Assembly (NCBI RefSeq): GCF_009208105.1
Contig: NZ_WFKL01000001.1
Coordinates: forward strand, 1,426,001-1,490,000
Source: Rouxiella sp. S1S-2
GTDB lineage: Bacteria; Pseudomonadota; Gammaproteobacteria; Enterobacterales; Enterobacteriaceae
Reading direction: 5' to 3'
DNA: 64,000 nt
Below the pieces are notes generated by a model. That model worked only from the letters and a program-made list of their open reading frames with translations. It searched no databases and was not told the origin of the DNA. Of this stretch, positions 10,894 to 21,143 are shown in pieces (position 1 is the stretch's first letter; every line of letters starts with the position of its first letter). Both the position numbers and the translations under genes were made by a program.

Positions 10894-10925
10894 CGCATTG
10901 TGCCTTAGCGGCATACCTTACCTAC

Positions 10926-10955
10926 AGGCTCCCTCTTTTAGGGGAGCCTTTTTAT
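10926..10955 (+). terminator. Terminator between convergent katE and the LacI-family gene
   Basis: AGGCTCCC (10926-10933) pairs with GGGAGCCT (10942-10949), followed by a run of five T. It lies 32 bases after the katE stop. Confidence 0.8.
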
Positions 10956-10964
10956 TGCCCATCA

Positions 10965-12044
10965 TCACAAGTTCTGTGGGTCATACAACTGATGCTGACG
11001 AAGGGCGACCGGTCGCGCACCGGCTTTTCTTACTGATTCGCGAACCACCAGCTTCCCCTGTAATAGCTGGGTGGTGAAAGGTGCGTCGGGACGAAAAATA
11101 CGGCGCTGAAGCAGCGCTATCGCCTCGGTGCCAATTTCGTCACGAGGAACCTGTACCGCCGTTAACGACACATCGTGAATTTCAGCCAGATTAAAGCCGT
11201 CGGTGCTCATCACGCTGACGTCTCTCGGCACGGATAAACCGCGTTTTCTCAACGCCGCCACCGCGCCTGCTGCCATAAAATCACCGCCGGCGAGAATTGC
11301 ACTGGGCAGGGCAGCATTGGGTTCCAACCCGTCAATATAGTCGAGCAGCGTTTGTTCAGCCTCTTGGGCACCAAATCCCGAGGTGCTCAGTAAGTGCTGG
11401 CTATCGCTGAAGGCCTGATGATTGCGGGTAAACGCATTTTTAATCCCATTGAGACGCAGCTCCATCGTCTGCCGCCGCAGGCACTGTAATGTGACAATAT
11501 GCTGATGCCCTTGAGAAAAAAGGTAGTCACAGGCGAAGTCACCCATGCTTTGATGATCGGGCGAGACGCTGTCATGGCGCATTAGGCGATCCTGACAGTT
11601 TACTAGCACACAGGGTTTACCGACGTCGGCGGCAAGTTGATGAATGTGCGCATCGTCAATGCCAACCAGTAGCACGGCATCGGTCAAAGGATCGGAAATC
11701 TTCGCCATAAACAGCGCTGCATCGGCGTTCTCTTCCTCCATCGCAGAGTAACGTACCCGTACTTCATGCTGGGCCGTGGCGGCGAGAATGCCCTGAATCA
11801 GCTTGTAGTAAAAAATATCGCTGCGGACGTCGAATGCGCGAGCAGGCGCAAACAAAACAATATTGTTGAGCATCAGTCTGCCTGTCGACAGACCGCTAAG
11901 CGTTCCCTGCGATTTGGCACACGTCAACACCCGCTGTCTGGCCTGAATGCTGGTATTACTTTTCCCGGCCAAAACGCGAGAAACAGTGCTGATTGAGAGG
12001 CCCGTTTGGTCAGCAATCTGCTGGATATTCAACTTTCCTTTCAA
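10965..12044 (-). CDS. LacI-family transcriptional regulator
   Basis: A LacI/GalR-type repressor. The frame stays open to 12260, but the extra 72 residues do not resemble the family. A TTG at 12044 lies seven bases after AAGGAG and gives a protein starting at LKGKLNIQQIADQTGLS. That is the usual LacI N-terminus: the recognition segment LSISTVSRVLAGK is at about residues 16-28. The result is 359 residues, close to family length. A periplasmic-binding-protein-like effector domain follows (about 62-335), with the dimer-domain motif SAILAGGDFMAAGA. It is divergent from an ExuT-like transporter and a GH31 glycosidase, so it probably controls both in response to a sugar or glycoside. The ligand is unknown. 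Confidence 0.88.
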   Translation of the reverse strand: MKGKLNIQQIADQTGLSISTVSRVLAGKSNTSIQARQRVLTCAKSQGTLSGLSTGRLMLNNIVLFAPARAFDVRSDIFYYKLIQGILAATAQHEVRVRYSAMEEENADAALFMAKISDPLTDAVLLVGIDDAHIHQLAADVGKPCVLVNCQDRLMRHDSVSPDHQSMGDFACDYLFSQGHQHIVTLQCLRRQTMELRLNGIKNAFTRNHQAFSDSQHLLSTSGFGAQEAEQTLLDYIDGLEPNAALPSAILAGGDFMAAGAVAALRKRGLSVPRDVSVMSTDGFNLAEIHDVSLTAVQVPRDEIGTEAIALLQRRIFRPDAPFTTQLLQGKLVVRESVRKAGARPVALRQHQLYDPQNL

Positions 12045-12135
12045 ACTGTGATCTCCTTCAAATTCAATCGTGCAAAATTTTTCATCACGGTCGAAGCCCA
12101 GTAAATAGGCGCTAAAGCAGTGTTCCTTCGTTAAC

Positions 12136-12173
12136 AACGTTATAACGTGAAAGCTTTTGCAAAAAATCACGTT
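12136..12173. promoter_or_regulatory. Palindromic operator candidates between the LacI-type gene and the transporter
   Basis: The 213-base divergent spacer holds a perfect 12-base palindrome ACGTTATAACGT (12137-12148). An overlapping inverted repeat AACGTGA (12144-12150)/TCACGTT (12167-12173) has the palindrome AAAGCTTT inside. LacI-family proteins bind such symmetric sites, so autoregulation and control of the divergent operon are likely. This is inference from position and symmetry. Confidence 0.45.
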
Positions 12174-12258
12174 TCGCTCACAAATCGGCCTGCTTACTCT
12201 TCTGGAGTACCTTACATAAACATCATCTGCACACTGAATGACGGATGGGAGCACAGGC

Positions 12259-13572
12259 ATGACAACTCAAATTAATACCGCGTCGACGGCCGTTGTTGCG
12301 CGAAGAAAATTCAAAGCCTTACGCTGGTGGATGCTGGCACTTTTTCTGCTTGGGGTCACCGTTAACTACATCACTCGTAATTCACTTGGATTACTGGCAC
12401 CGGAGTTAAAAACTAGCCTCAGTATGAGCACCGAGCACTATTCTTGGGTGGTTGCGGCGTTTCAACTGGCCTACACCCTTTTTCAACCGCTGTGCGGCTG
12501 GGTGATTGACGTTATCGGTTTGAAGCTGGGTTTTATGATTTTCGCCGCCGTGTGGGCGGTGGTGTGCATGATGCACGCTGGGGTAGGAAGCTGGATACAG
12601 CTGGCGGTTTTACGTTTTTTTATGGGCAGCGCCGAGGCCGCCGCAACGCCCGCCAATGCTAAAGCTATTTCCGACTGGTTTCCTCGTAAGGAGAGACCGG
12701 TGGCCGCGGGTTGGGCGGGGGTCGGCTTCTCAATTGGTGCCATGCTGGCACCGCCAATCGTTATCGTTGCCCATCTCTCATTCGGCTGGCGCGGAGCATT
12801 CCTCTTCTGCGGATTTTTGTCACTGCTGTGGGTGGTGCTTTGGTGGCGTTTTTATCATGCGCCTGAAAGCCATCCTAATTTGAGCAAAGAAGAACTCGCC
12901 CTGATTCGCCAAGATAACGAACCGCAGCAAACGCGTTTACCGTTTATTGCCTCATTGAAAATCGTAGCAAAAAACAAAAAGTTTTATGGCATCGCCATAC
13001 CGGCATTTCTGGCTGAGCCTGCCTGGGCGGTGTTCAGCTTTTGGGTTCCGCTGTACCTCGCCAATGAGCGAGGCATGGACCTCAAACACATTGCCATGTT
13101 CGCCTGGTTGCCGTTTCTTGCCGCCGATATCGGTAGCGTAGCCAGCGGATATCTCACCGCGCTTTACCGTAAATGGTTCAAATGCACCCGAGTTAACTCG
13201 GTGGTTGCCAGTTCAGTAACCGGCGCTTTTATGATGGTATCACTGGCTTTTGTGGCGATGACTAAGGACCCGTATCTAGCCATTGGGCTTATTTCGATTG
13301 GCGGATTTGGGCATCAGGTGATCTCCTGCATGTTGAGCGCCCTCGTGGTGGAGTCTTTTGATAAAAGTCAGGTGGCGACGGTGAACGGTATGCGCGGATC
13401 GTCTGCATGGATCGCAAGCTTTCTATTTTCTCTGCTGATCGGCGCAGTAGCCGACACCGTTGGTTTTAATCCGCTGTTTATCGCGATGGGTTTTTTTGAT
13501 TTGGTCGGGGCAGTTTTTTTGATTGCGCTTATCGCCGAGCGTCGTAATCCAGCAAAAGGGGAGCAAGCATGA
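12259..13572 (+). CDS. Major facilitator transporter, ExuT-like (anion:cation symporter family)
   Basis: A 437-residue, 12-helix inner-membrane transporter resembling the hexuronate transporter ExuT: N-terminal KALRWWMLALFLLGVTVNYITRN, then PLCGWVIDVIGLKLGF and GSAEAAATPANAKAISDWFP. An upstream in-frame ATG exists at 12238, but the ATG at 12259 has GGGAG at proper spacing and matches family length. The stop overlaps the start of the GH31 gene (ATGA), so the two are translationally coupled. The substrate is probably a sugar acid or an oligosaccharide-derived sugar handled by that glycosidase. Confidence 0.88.
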   Translation: MTTQINTASTAVVARRKFKALRWWMLALFLLGVTVNYITRNSLGLLAPELKTSLSMSTEHYSWVVAAFQLAYTLFQPLCGWVIDVIGLKLGFMIFAAVWAVVCMMHAGVGSWIQLAVLRFFMGSAEAAATPANAKAISDWFPRKERPVAAGWAGVGFSIGAMLAPPIVIVAHLSFGWRGAFLFCGFLSLLWVVLWWRFYHAPESHPNLSKEELALIRQDNEPQQTRLPFIASLKIVAKNKKFYGIAIPAFLAEPAWAVFSFWVPLYLANERGMDLKHIAMFAWLPFLAADIGSVASGYLTALYRKWFKCTRVNSVVASSVTGAFMMVSLAFVAMTKDPYLAIGLISIGGFGHQVISCMLSALVVESFDKSQVATVNGMRGSSAWIASFLFSLLIGAVADTVGFNPLFIAMGFFDLVGAVFLIALIAERRNPAKGEQA

Positions 13573-15935
13573 AGACGTTAAAACATTGGCAACTGGAGAG
13601 TCGGCACGCGGCGGGCATAGATTTGCGGGTCGACGATACACATCTTTTCAGCCTGCGCGTGCTGGAAACTGGGCTGTTTCGCGTGTTGCTGCGCCGCAGG
13701 GGCGAACTGGCTCTGGACCGTACCTGGAGTATTGCGCCTCATAAAGACGTACCTCTAGAAGGCCGCGATCGGCTGAGCAATGAGGGATTCAGCCTGCCAG
13801 ACTTTAGCCTAGAACAGCACGAAAATAGTCTGACGCTTACCACCTCGCAAATGCGCGTGACGGTGCATCAGCCGTTGCGGCTGGAGTGGGAGGGTAAAGA
13901 TGCGCAGAAAGAATGGCGGCTTATGGCAAGCGATCGTCCCACAGGTGCCTACTTACTGCCGTCGGAGGGGGGAGGGGTAGAGCATTTTCAGCGCCGTTAT
14001 GCGCAGGATAATTACTACGGGCTGGGCGAAAAAGCCGGAGACTTAAACCGCACCGGCCGCCGCTTTGAGATGCGTAATCTTGATGCGATGGGGTATAACG
14101 CGGCCACTACCGATCCCCTTTATAAGCACATTCCGTTCACCATCACGCGAAATGAAGCACTCAGCTTTGGCCTTTTTTATGACAATCTCAGCACCTGCCG
14201 TATCGATTTGGGCAACGAGCTGGATAATTATCACCTGCCGTATCGGCGTTTTAGCGCCGAGGCGGGCGACCTCGATTACTACCTCTTTTTAGGGCCGACG
14301 ATGGTAGACGTCACTAAAAAGTTTGTTCGCCTCACCGGTAAAACATTTTTTGGTCCGAAATGGAGCTTGGGCTACAGCGGCTCGACCATGTACTACACTG
14401 ACGCGCCGGACGCTCAGCAACAGTTGATGCAGTTTATACGGCTGTGCGCGGAGCATCGCATCCCGTGTGACTCATTCCAGCTCTCCTCGGGGTATACCTC
14501 GATCAACGATAAACGCTACGTTTTTAACTGGAATGACAGCAAGTTTCCCCAGCCTGAGGCGATGACGGCGGCCTTTCACCGTGCGGGAATCAAACTGGCG
14601 GCCAATATCAAACCCTGCTTGTTGCAGGATCATCCGCTGTATGCGCAGATAGCGGAACAGAAACTTTTTGTGCTGGATTCGGAAATTGAACAGCCTGAAC
14701 GCTCCAGCTTTTGGGACGACGAAGGCTCGCATCTGGACTTCACCAATCCGGCCACCGTGCAGTGGTGGCAGTTACAGGTGACCCGACAACTGCTTGAAAA
14801 GGGCATCGATTCGACCTGGAACGATAACAATGAATTTGAGGTCTGGGACGGCGATGCGCGCTGCTTTGGCTTCGGAAAAACGATAGCCATCAAGCACATC
14901 CGGCCGGTAATGCCGTTGCTGATGATGCGCGCCTCTTTTGAGGCACAACAGCGCTTTGCCCCTCACAAACGGCCTTACCTCATTTCGCGATCCGGCTGTG
15001 CGGGCATGCAGCGTTATGTGCAGACCTGGAGTGGCGACAACCGCACCGACTGGCAAACTTTACGCTACAACACCCGTATGGGGCTTGGCATGAGCCTGTC
15101 AGGGCTTTACAACGTGGGTCACGATGTCGGCGGATTTGCCGGCCAGAAACCGGATGCTGAACTGTTTGTGCGCTGGGTGCAAAACGGCGTAATGCACCCG
15201 CGTTTTACCATTCACTCGTGGAATGACGACCATACGGTGAATGAGCCGTGGATGTATCCCGCAGCCACGGCGGCGGTGCGTTCGGCCATTGAGCTGCGCT
15301 ATCGTTTACTGCCCTATTTTTACACTCTGCTATGGCAGGCGCACGCCGACGACGAGCCAATGCTGCGCCCGACGTTTCTTGATAATGAGCACGATGCGAA
15401 CACTTTTCTGGAAAACGACGATTTTATGATTGGCCGCGATCTGCTGGTGGCCAGCGTGGTTGAGCAGGGCCAATGCCTGCGTGACGTTTATTTGCCTGAC
15501 AATGTCAGCGGGTGGGTAGATTTCTACAGCGGTGAATGGTTTGCCGGTGGGCAATGTATCACGCTGGATGCGCCACTTGAGCGATTACCGCTGCTGGTGC
15601 GTGCAGGAAGCGCGCTGCCGTGTTCGTCAAGGCTCGCACACTGTGACGTTGAACTTGACACCCAGCGCAACCTACAACTGTTTCCCGTGCCAGGTGAAGG
15701 CAAATTCTGCGGCAGTCTGTTTGAGGACGACGGAGAGAGTTATGGCTGGCAGCAGGGGATGGCGCTGTGGCTGTCTTGGGACATTGAATATACCGCCGAT
15801 CGCATCACGTTTCGTTTTACCCGACGCGGCGAATATCGTCCTGCCTGGCGTGGCTTAAATGTTGTTTTACCCGCCGCAGAAACGCGCGAAGTGTGGATAG
15901 AAGGCGTTAAAACGTCGAGCTATTTGCTGTGGTAA
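13569..15935 (+). CDS. Glycoside hydrolase family 31 (alpha-glucosidase/alpha-xylosidase type)
   Basis: A 788-residue GH31 enzyme, probably cytoplasmic since no signal peptide is seen. It has an N-terminal beta-sandwich, a catalytic barrel from about residue 250, and C-terminal beta domains. The nucleophile is Asp419 in the motif around TWNDNNEFEVWD. The acid/base is probably Asp490 in TWSGDNRTDW, and NVGHDVGGF follows as in the family. These motifs differ from the sulfoquinovosidase YihQ. It hydrolyses alpha-linked glucose or xylose from small glycosides; the exact substrate cannot be read from sequence. It is coupled to the upstream transporter and probably regulated by the divergent LacI-type protein. 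Confidence 0.9.
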   Translation: MKTLKHWQLESRHAAGIDLRVDDTHLFSLRVLETGLFRVLLRRRGELALDRTWSIAPHKDVPLEGRDRLSNEGFSLPDFSLEQHENSLTLTTSQMRVTVHQPLRLEWEGKDAQKEWRLMASDRPTGAYLLPSEGGGVEHFQRRYAQDNYYGLGEKAGDLNRTGRRFEMRNLDAMGYNAATTDPLYKHIPFTITRNEALSFGLFYDNLSTCRIDLGNELDNYHLPYRRFSAEAGDLDYYLFLGPTMVDVTKKFVRLTGKTFFGPKWSLGYSGSTMYYTDAPDAQQQLMQFIRLCAEHRIPCDSFQLSSGYTSINDKRYVFNWNDSKFPQPEAMTAAFHRAGIKLAANIKPCLLQDHPLYAQIAEQKLFVLDSEIEQPERSSFWDDEGSHLDFTNPATVQWWQLQVTRQLLEKGIDSTWNDNNEFEVWDGDARCFGFGKTIAIKHIRPVMPLLMMRASFEAQQRFAPHKRPYLISRSGCAGMQRYVQTWSGDNRTDWQTLRYNTRMGLGMSLSGLYNVGHDVGGFAGQKPDAELFVRWVQNGVMHPRFTIHSWNDDHTVNEPWMYPAATAAVRSAIELRYRLLPYFYTLLWQAHADDEPMLRPTFLDNEHDANTFLENDDFMIGRDLLVASVVEQGQCLRDVYLPDNVSGWVDFYSGEWFAGGQCITLDAPLERLPLLVRAGSALPCSSRLAHCDVELDTQRNLQLFPVPGEGKFCGSLFEDDGESYGWQQGMALWLSWDIEYTADRITFRFTRRGEYRPAWRGLNVVLPAAETREVWIEGVKTSSYLLW

Positions 15936-15951
15936 CGAAAGGGAGGTAATG

Positions 15952-15978
15952 CCCGTGGCGATATTGCTTCGCCACGGG
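15952..15978. terminator. Hairpin between convergent GH31 gene and xseA
   Basis: A perfect 10-base stem, CCCGTGGCGA (15952-15961) with TCGCCACGGG (15969-15978), and a seven-base loop. It sits between two convergent stops and probably serves both strands, though no strong T-run follows. Confidence 0.6.
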
Positions 15979-15980
15979 GC

Positions 15981-17384
15981 TTATTCGGTTGATGTAGACT
16001 TAACCACACGCCTGCGTGGTTTTTTTTCGACGGAATTTTCTTCAACGTGCAACGCTTTGACTTCGCTCTCGATCCAGCCATCGGCCAAACGCGTTTTTAA
16101 GACATCACCCGGCGCGGTTTGAGTGGTTTTTTTCAGCAAGTCGCCCTGTGGCGTGGTCGTCACGCTGTAGCCGCGCGCCAGCGTTGCCAGCGGACTGACG
16201 GCCTCAAGCTGCGTCAACGCGGTGCCAAAGCGCTGCCGATGTTCGCCAAGCTGGGCCAACATCGACTGCTGCAGGCGATACTGCAGTTTCTGCACTCGCT
16301 GTTGCAGCTGATGAATGCGTCGCTGTGGTTGATGCTGATTCAGACGCTGCTGGAGGCTTTGTGCTCGGCGCAGCAGGCGGCGTAGATGATTTTGCATCGC
16401 CTCGTCCATGCGGCTGCGCAGTTTAAACAGCGCGGTTTGCTGACGGGACAAACGCAGGTGAGGGTGCTGCTGCTGAAGCCGATGATTCAGTCGCGTAAAG
16501 CGCTGGGTCATTTGCGCCAGGTAATAATCCATCGCCATTTCCAAGCGCTGTTGCTGTGACTGAATTTGTCGCAGCAGTTCAAGCTGGTTACGACTGATGA
16601 GTTCAGCGGCGGCAGAAGGCGTTGGGGCACGCAGGTCGGCAACAAAATCGGCAATAGTCACGTCGGTTTCGTGACCCACGGCGCTAACAATCGGCAGTCG
16701 GCTGTTATAAATAGCTCGCGCAACGCGTTCGTCGTTAAAACTCCATAAATCTTCTAGTGAACCCCCGCCGCGGCCAACAATCAGCACGTCGCACTCATTG
16801 CGCTGGTTAGCGAGCGTGATAGCTTTAACGATTTGCAACGGCGCATCAACACCCTGAACGGAGGTGGGGTAAATCACCACCGGCAGAGAGGGGTCACGAC
16901 GTTTTAGCACCTGAAGAATATCGTGCAGCGCAGCTCCGCTGGCCGAGGTGATCACCCCGACACACTTGGCCGGAGAGGGAAGCGGTTGCTTATGTTCAGC
17001 GTCGAACAGCCCCTCAAGCGAGAGCATTTGTTTAAGTTGTTCAAACTGCTGCTGCAATAGGCCGTCACCGGCGGGCTGCATGCTTTCGGCAATCAGCTGA
17101 AAATCACCGCGCGGTTCGTAGAGCGTAATCGAGGCGCGAACCAATACCTGCTGACCGTTTTGCGGTTTAAAGGTAGTGCGCCGATTGCTGTTGCGAAACA
17201 TCGCGCATTTAACCTGCGCGCGCGCATCTTTTAGCGTGAAATACCAGTGACCGGAGGAGGGTTGAGAGAAGTTTGAAATCTCGCCAGAGAGCCAAACCTG
17301 GCCCATTTCGTTTTCCAGCATCTCGCGAACCGTCTGATTGAGGCGGCTTACGGTAAAAATGGGTGGCGAGGAAGGTAGCGGCAT
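15981..17384 (-). CDS. xseA: Exodeoxyribonuclease VII large subunit
   Basis: A 467-residue catalytic subunit of exonuclease VII, which degrades single-stranded DNA together with XseB. An N-terminal OB-fold (about 10-105, with [15 protein letters not shown] and [11 protein letters not shown]) is followed by the nuclease core: [31 protein letters not shown], and [29 protein letters not shown] long Gln/Arg/Leu-rich coiled coil occupies about 270-400, and a conserved LARGYSVTT lies near the end. It is divergent from guaB, the usual enterobacterial arrangement. Confidence 0.97.
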   Translation of the reverse strand: MPLPSSPPIFTVSRLNQTVREMLENEMGQVWLSGEISNFSQPSSGHWYFTLKDARAQVKCAMFRNSNRRTTFKPQNGQQVLVRASITLYEPRGDFQLIAESMQPAGDGLLQQQFEQLKQMLSLEGLFDAEHKQPLPSPAKCVGVITSASGAALHDILQVLKRRDPSLPVVIYPTSVQGVDAPLQIVKAITLANQRNECDVLIVGRGGGSLEDLWSFNDERVARAIYNSRLPIVSAVGHETDVTIADFVADLRAPTPSAAAELISRNQLELLRQIQSQQQRLEMAMDYYLAQMTQRFTRLNHRLQQQHPHLRLSRQQTALFKLRSRMDEAMQNHLRRLLRRAQSLQQRLNQHQPQRRIHQLQQRVQKLQYRLQQSMLAQLGEHRQRFGTALTQLEAVSPLATLARGYSVTTTPQGDLLKKTTQTAPGDVLKTRLADGWIESEVKALHVEENSVEKKPRRRVVKSTSTE

Positions 17385-17485
17385 GTGACCCAGATCAAAT
17401 TCGAAAACAGAGACTTAATCAATCGATACTACAGGCCCAAACGAAGTATTCAAGAGTTTTTTATAAAAAATGTGAAATAGTACTA

Positions 17486-17512
17486 GAGCAAACGGTTAAC
17501 TGCCTGTATACT
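17486..17512 (+). promoter_or_regulatory. Candidate PurR operator and promoter region upstream of guaB
   Basis: GAGCAAACGGTTAACT (17486-17501) matches the purine repressor consensus at 10 of its 12 fixed positions, including the central CAANCG. A TATACT at 17507-17512 could be a -10 element just downstream. guaBA is purine-regulated in E. coli, which supports the reading. Binding is inferred. Confidence 0.5.
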
Positions 17513-17563
17513 CTCGCTGCAATATTTTATCTTTTCCGCATCCACCTTGGTGAGATATTGCCT

Positions 17564-19030
17564 ATGTTACGTTTAAAGAAAGAAGCACTCACGTTTGACG
17601 ACGTTCTCCTCATTCCAGCTCACTCCACAGTTTTGCCCAACACTGCCGATCTCAGCACTCAGCTGACCGCTAAAATCCGTCTGAACATTCCTATGCTCTC
17701 CGCAGCAATGGATACCGTTACCGAAGCGAACCTGGCTATTGCCCTGGCTCAGGAAGGCGGCATGGGTTTCATCCACAAAAACATGTCCATTGAGCGCCAG
17801 GCTGAAGAAGTTCGCCGCGTCAAGAAGCATGAAAGCGGCGTCGTAGCCGATCCTAAAACCGTAACGCCGGCAACCACGCTGCGTCAGGTTAAAGAACTCA
17901 CCGCAATCAACGGCTTTGCTGGTTATCCTGTTGTGACCGAAGGCAACGAACTGGTCGGTATTATTACCGGTCGTGACGTGCGCTTTGTGACAGACCTGGA
18001 GCAGCCGGTAACGGCAGTAATGACCCCGAAAGAGCGTCTGGTTACTGTCAAAGAAGGTGAAGCGCGTGAAGTTGTTCTGCAGAAAATGCATGAAAAACGC
18101 GTAGAGAAGGCGCTGGTTGTTGACAGCCAATTCCATCTGCTCGGCATGATAACCGTTAAAGACTTCCAGAAAGCAGAACGTAAACCTAACGCCTGTAAAG
18201 ACGAAAACGGCAGCCTGCGCGTAGGCGCTGCGGTTGGCGCAGGTGCAGGCAACGAAGAGCGTATCGACGCACTGGTTGCTGCAGGCGTTGACGTGCTGCT
18301 GATTGACTCCTCACACGGCCACTCTGAAGGCGTTCTCGGACGCATTCGCGCAACCCGTGCAAAATATCCTGACCTGCAAATCATCGGCGGCAACGTTGCC
18401 ACCGGCGAAGGCGCACTGGCGCTGGCAAATGCTGGTGTTAGCGCGGTTAAAGTCGGTATCGGCCCAGGCTCAATCTGTACTACTCGTATGGTGACCGGCG
18501 TAGGTGTTCCACAAATCACGGCGGTTTCTGACGCGGTTGAAGCGCTGGAAGGCACCGGTATTCCGGTCATCGCTGACGGCGGTATTCGCTTCTCCGGCGA
18601 CATCGCTAAAGCTATCGCTGCGGGCGCAAGCTGCGTGATGGTTGGCGGTATGCTGGCAGGTACTGAAGAATCTCCGGGTGAAATCGAGCTGTATCAAGGC
18701 CGTTCGTTCAAATCATACCGCGGTATGGGCTCTCTGGGCGCGATGTCTAAAGGCTCTTCTGACCGTTACTTCCAAAGCGATAACGCCGCTGACAAATTGG
18801 TACCGGAAGGTATTGAAGGTCGCGTTGCCTACAAAGGCCGCCTGAAAGAGATAGTGCATCAGCAAATGGGTGGCCTGCGCTCCTGTATGGGTCTGACCGG
18901 CTGTGCTACTATCCTCGACCTTCGCACCAAGGCTGAGTTTGTTCGCATCAGCGGTGCCGGTATTCAGGAAAGTCACGTACACGACGTAACGATTACCAAA
19001 GAGTCACCAAACTACCGCATGGGCTCTTAA
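17564..19030 (+). CDS. guaB: Inosine-5'-monophosphate dehydrogenase
   Basis: A 488-residue enzyme that oxidises IMP to XMP with NAD, the first committed step to GMP. The frame is open 200 bases further upstream, but the ATG at 17564 gives [21 protein letters not shown], the normal N-terminus. A pair of CBS domains (about 93-205) is inserted in the barrel. The catalytic Cys is in GPGSICTTR (about residue 305), and the mobile flap region with [11 protein letters not shown] follows. The C-terminus [12 protein letters not shown] is typical. guaA follows on the same strand after a 143-base spacer. Confidence 0.98.
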   Translation: MLRLKKEALTFDDVLLIPAHSTVLPNTADLSTQLTAKIRLNIPMLSAAMDTVTEANLAIALAQEGGMGFIHKNMSIERQAEEVRRVKKHESGVVADPKTVTPATTLRQVKELTAINGFAGYPVVTEGNELVGIITGRDVRFVTDLEQPVTAVMTPKERLVTVKEGEAREVVLQKMHEKRVEKALVVDSQFHLLGMITVKDFQKAERKPNACKDENGSLRVGAAVGAGAGNEERIDALVAAGVDVLLIDSSHGHSEGVLGRIRATRAKYPDLQIIGGNVATGEGALALANAGVSAVKVGIGPGSICTTRMVTGVGVPQITAVSDAVEALEGTGIPVIADGGIRFSGDIAKAIAAGASCVMVGGMLAGTEESPGEIELYQGRSFKSYRGMGSLGAMSKGSSDRYFQSDNAADKLVPEGIEGRVAYKGRLKEIVHQQMGGLRSCMGLTGCATILDLRTKAEFVRISGAGIQESHVHDVTITKESPNYRMGS

Positions 19031-19097
19031 TTTGGTTATCGGGGCAGCATTGCCTTAGCTCGCTGGCCCCTTGATCGAGTTGATTGAGTCTGTGTTA

Positions 19098-19117
19098 AAC
19101 CCGGTTTAGGCCGGGTT
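19098..19117 (+). other. Stem-loop in the guaB-guaA spacer
   Basis: AACCCGG (19098-19104) pairs perfectly with CCGGGTT (19111-19117) around a six-base loop. There is no T-run, so it is more likely an intercistronic RNA element than a full terminator. Confidence 0.5.
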
Positions 19118-19173
19118 GATCAGTTTCTTAGTTACTTTCTTTAAAACTTTAACCGCTCTGGAAAATCACCCGC

Positions 19174-20751
19174 ATGAGTGAAAATATTCATAAGCATCGC
19201 ATTCTTATCCTTGATTTCGGCTCCCAGTACACCCAACTGGTTGCGCGCCGCGTTCGTGAACTCGGTGTGTATTGCGAACTCTGGGCCTGGGATGTGACCG
19301 AAGCCCAAATCCGTGAATTCAATCCCAACGGCATCATCCTGTCTGGCGGCCCGGAAAGCACTACCGAACATGACAGCCCGCGCGCACCGGATTATGTGTT
19401 CGAAGCCGGTGTCCCTGTTCTGGGCGTGTGCTACGGCATGCAGACCATGGCAATGCAGTTAGGTGGCCACGTTGAAGGCTCAACCGAGCGAGAGTTTGGC
19501 TATGCACAGGTTGAAGTGCAGACCAACAGCGCCCTGGTTCGCGGCATTGAAGACGCACTGAGCGCCAACAATAAACCGCTGCTTGACGTGTGGATGAGCC
19601 ATGGCGATAAAGTCACCGCAATTCCTTCCGACTTTGTAACCGTAGCCAGCACCGACAGCTGCCCGTTTGCCATTATGGCCAACGAAGAAAAACGCTTCTA
19701 CGGCGTACAGTTCCACCCGGAAGTGACGCACACCCGCCAGGGCCTGCGCATTCTTGAACGCTTCATCATGGATATCTGTGAGTGTGAAGCACTGTGGACG
19801 CCAGCAAAAATCATTGAAGACGCCATCGAGCGCCTGAAAGTGCAGATCGGTAATGATCACGTGATCCTCGGCCTGTCCGGCGGCGTTGACTCCTCAGTAA
19901 CGGCAATGCTGCTGCACCGCGCCATTGGCGATCGTCTAACTTGCGTGTTCGTGGATAACGGCCTGCTGCGTTTGAACGAAGCGGATCAGGTGCTGGAGAT
20001 GTTCGGCGACCGTTTCGGTCTGAATATCGTTCACGTTGCCGCCGAAGATCGTTTCCTGTCGGCTCTGGCCGGTGAAAACGACCCAGAAGCCAAGCGTAAA
20101 ATCATTGGTCGCGTGTTTGTCGAAGTCTTCGATGAAGAAGCCTGCAAGCAGGACGCGGTTAAATGGCTGGCGCAGGGCACGATCTATCCTGACGTTATCG
20201 AGTCCGCCGCCTCTGCAACCGGCAAAGCACACGTTATCAAGTCTCACCACAACGTGGGTGGCCTGCCGAAAGAGATGAAACTGGGTCTGGTTGAGCCGCT
20301 GAAAGAGCTGTTCAAAGACGAAGTGCGTAAAATCGGTCTGGAACTCGGCCTGCCTTACGACATGCTTTATCGTCACCCGTTCCCAGGTCCAGGTTTGGGC
20401 GTTCGTGTGCTGGGCGAAGTGAAGAAAGAGTACTGTGACCTGCTGCGTCGCGCCGATGCTATCTTCATTGAAGAGCTGCATAAAGCCGACCTGTACCATA
20501 AAGTCAGCCAGGCGTTTACTGTGTTCCTGCCGGTTCGCTCCGTGGGCGTCATGGGTGATGGCCGTAAATACGATTGGGTTGTTTCACTGCGTGCAGTAGA
20601 AACCATCGACTTTATGACCGCGCATTGGGCGCACCTGCCATACGATTTCCTCGGCCGCTGCTCCAACCGCATTATCAACGAAGTCGACGGCATTTCCCGC
20701 GTGGTTTATGACATCTCCGGTAAACCACCGGCGACGATTGAATGGGAATAG
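19174..20751 (+). CDS. guaA: GMP synthase (glutamine-hydrolysing)
   Basis: A 525-residue enzyme that aminates XMP to GMP using glutamine and ATP. The N-terminal class I glutamine amidotransferase domain (1-205) has its oxyanion Gly at GGPEST, nucleophile Cys in GVCYGMQTM, and His/Glu in FHPEVTHT. The ATP-pyrophosphatase domain has the PP-loop LSGGVDSSV near residue 233. The C-terminal dimerisation domain ends with KPPATIEWE, as in all bacterial GuaA. It completes the guaBA operon. Confidence 0.98.
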   Translation: MSENIHKHRILILDFGSQYTQLVARRVRELGVYCELWAWDVTEAQIREFNPNGIILSGGPESTTEHDSPRAPDYVFEAGVPVLGVCYGMQTMAMQLGGHVEGSTEREFGYAQVEVQTNSALVRGIEDALSANNKPLLDVWMSHGDKVTAIPSDFVTVASTDSCPFAIMANEEKRFYGVQFHPEVTHTRQGLRILERFIMDICECEALWTPAKIIEDAIERLKVQIGNDHVILGLSGGVDSSVTAMLLHRAIGDRLTCVFVDNGLLRLNEADQVLEMFGDRFGLNIVHVAAEDRFLSALAGENDPEAKRKIIGRVFVEVFDEEACKQDAVKWLAQGTIYPDVIESAASATGKAHVIKSHHNVGGLPKEMKLGLVEPLKELFKDEVRKIGLELGLPYDMLYRHPFPGPGLGVRVLGEVKKEYCDLLRRADAIFIEELHKADLYHKVSQAFTVFLPVRSVGVMGDGRKYDWVVSLRAVETIDFMTAHWAHLPYDFLGRCSNRIINEVDGISRVVYDISGKPPATIEWE

Positions 20752-20796
20752 TTTACAGCCACTTGTTAACGATTTAGGTCGATAGCTAAACCCTTG

Positions 20797-20826
20797 AGCC
20801 CTCTGCATTTGCAGGGGGCTTTACTT
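20797..20826 (+). terminator. Intrinsic terminator after guaA
   Basis: A 10-base stem, AGCCCTCTGC (20797-20806) with GCAGGGGGCT (20811-20820), containing one G-U pair, has an ATTT loop and is followed by TT-A-C-TT. It lies about 45 bases after the guaA stop. Confidence 0.8.
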
Positions 20827-20831
20827 ATGTA

Positions 20832-21143
20832 TTAACGGCGCCCGTTACACTCAGCATTCTCGCTGACGCGACCGTTCTTGCACATGTCCAGCTTGTCTTT
20901 GCGCTTGAAGCCTGCGTCTTTCATGCAATAGAAACGCGTTAATCTTACACCGATTGGCGACGCGTCCCCCGCGCCATCGAGATTGGTATACCCGCACGCA
21001 CGCATCGCATTATCGATTCCGTCCTGGGATACGCCTTCCTTGTACCATTTGGTGTAGTCGCCCGGAGGCGGTTGAAAGCCTCTGCCCGTGCAGCCGATCA
21101 ATAAAAAAGCGCATATACTCGACTCTAGGCTCTTCCTGAACAT
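20832..21143 (-). CDS. Small Cys-rich lipoprotein of unknown function
   Basis: 103 residues with a short lipoprotein signal: lipobox IGC, lipidated Cys18. The mature part has four further cysteines (in ACGY, FYCMKDAGF, DMCKNG and AECNGR) and a motif in which a CGY element is followed by a CMxxxGF element. I associate that pattern with small lipoproteins found near polymorphic-toxin or type VI loci in enterobacteria; this is memory of a family pattern, not a search result. It stands alone, convergent with guaA. No function can be assigned. Confidence 0.7.
   Translation of the reverse strand: MFRKSLESSICAFLLIGCTGRGFQPPPGDYTKWYKEGVSQDGIDNAMRACGYTNLDGAGDASPIGVRLTRFYCMKDAGFKRKDKLDMCKNGRVSENAECNGRR

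Noticed and set aside
17363..17563. 67-codon N-terminal extension of guaB
   Set aside because: The extension overlaps the xseA start and promoter region; the ATG at 17564 gives the exact family N-terminus.
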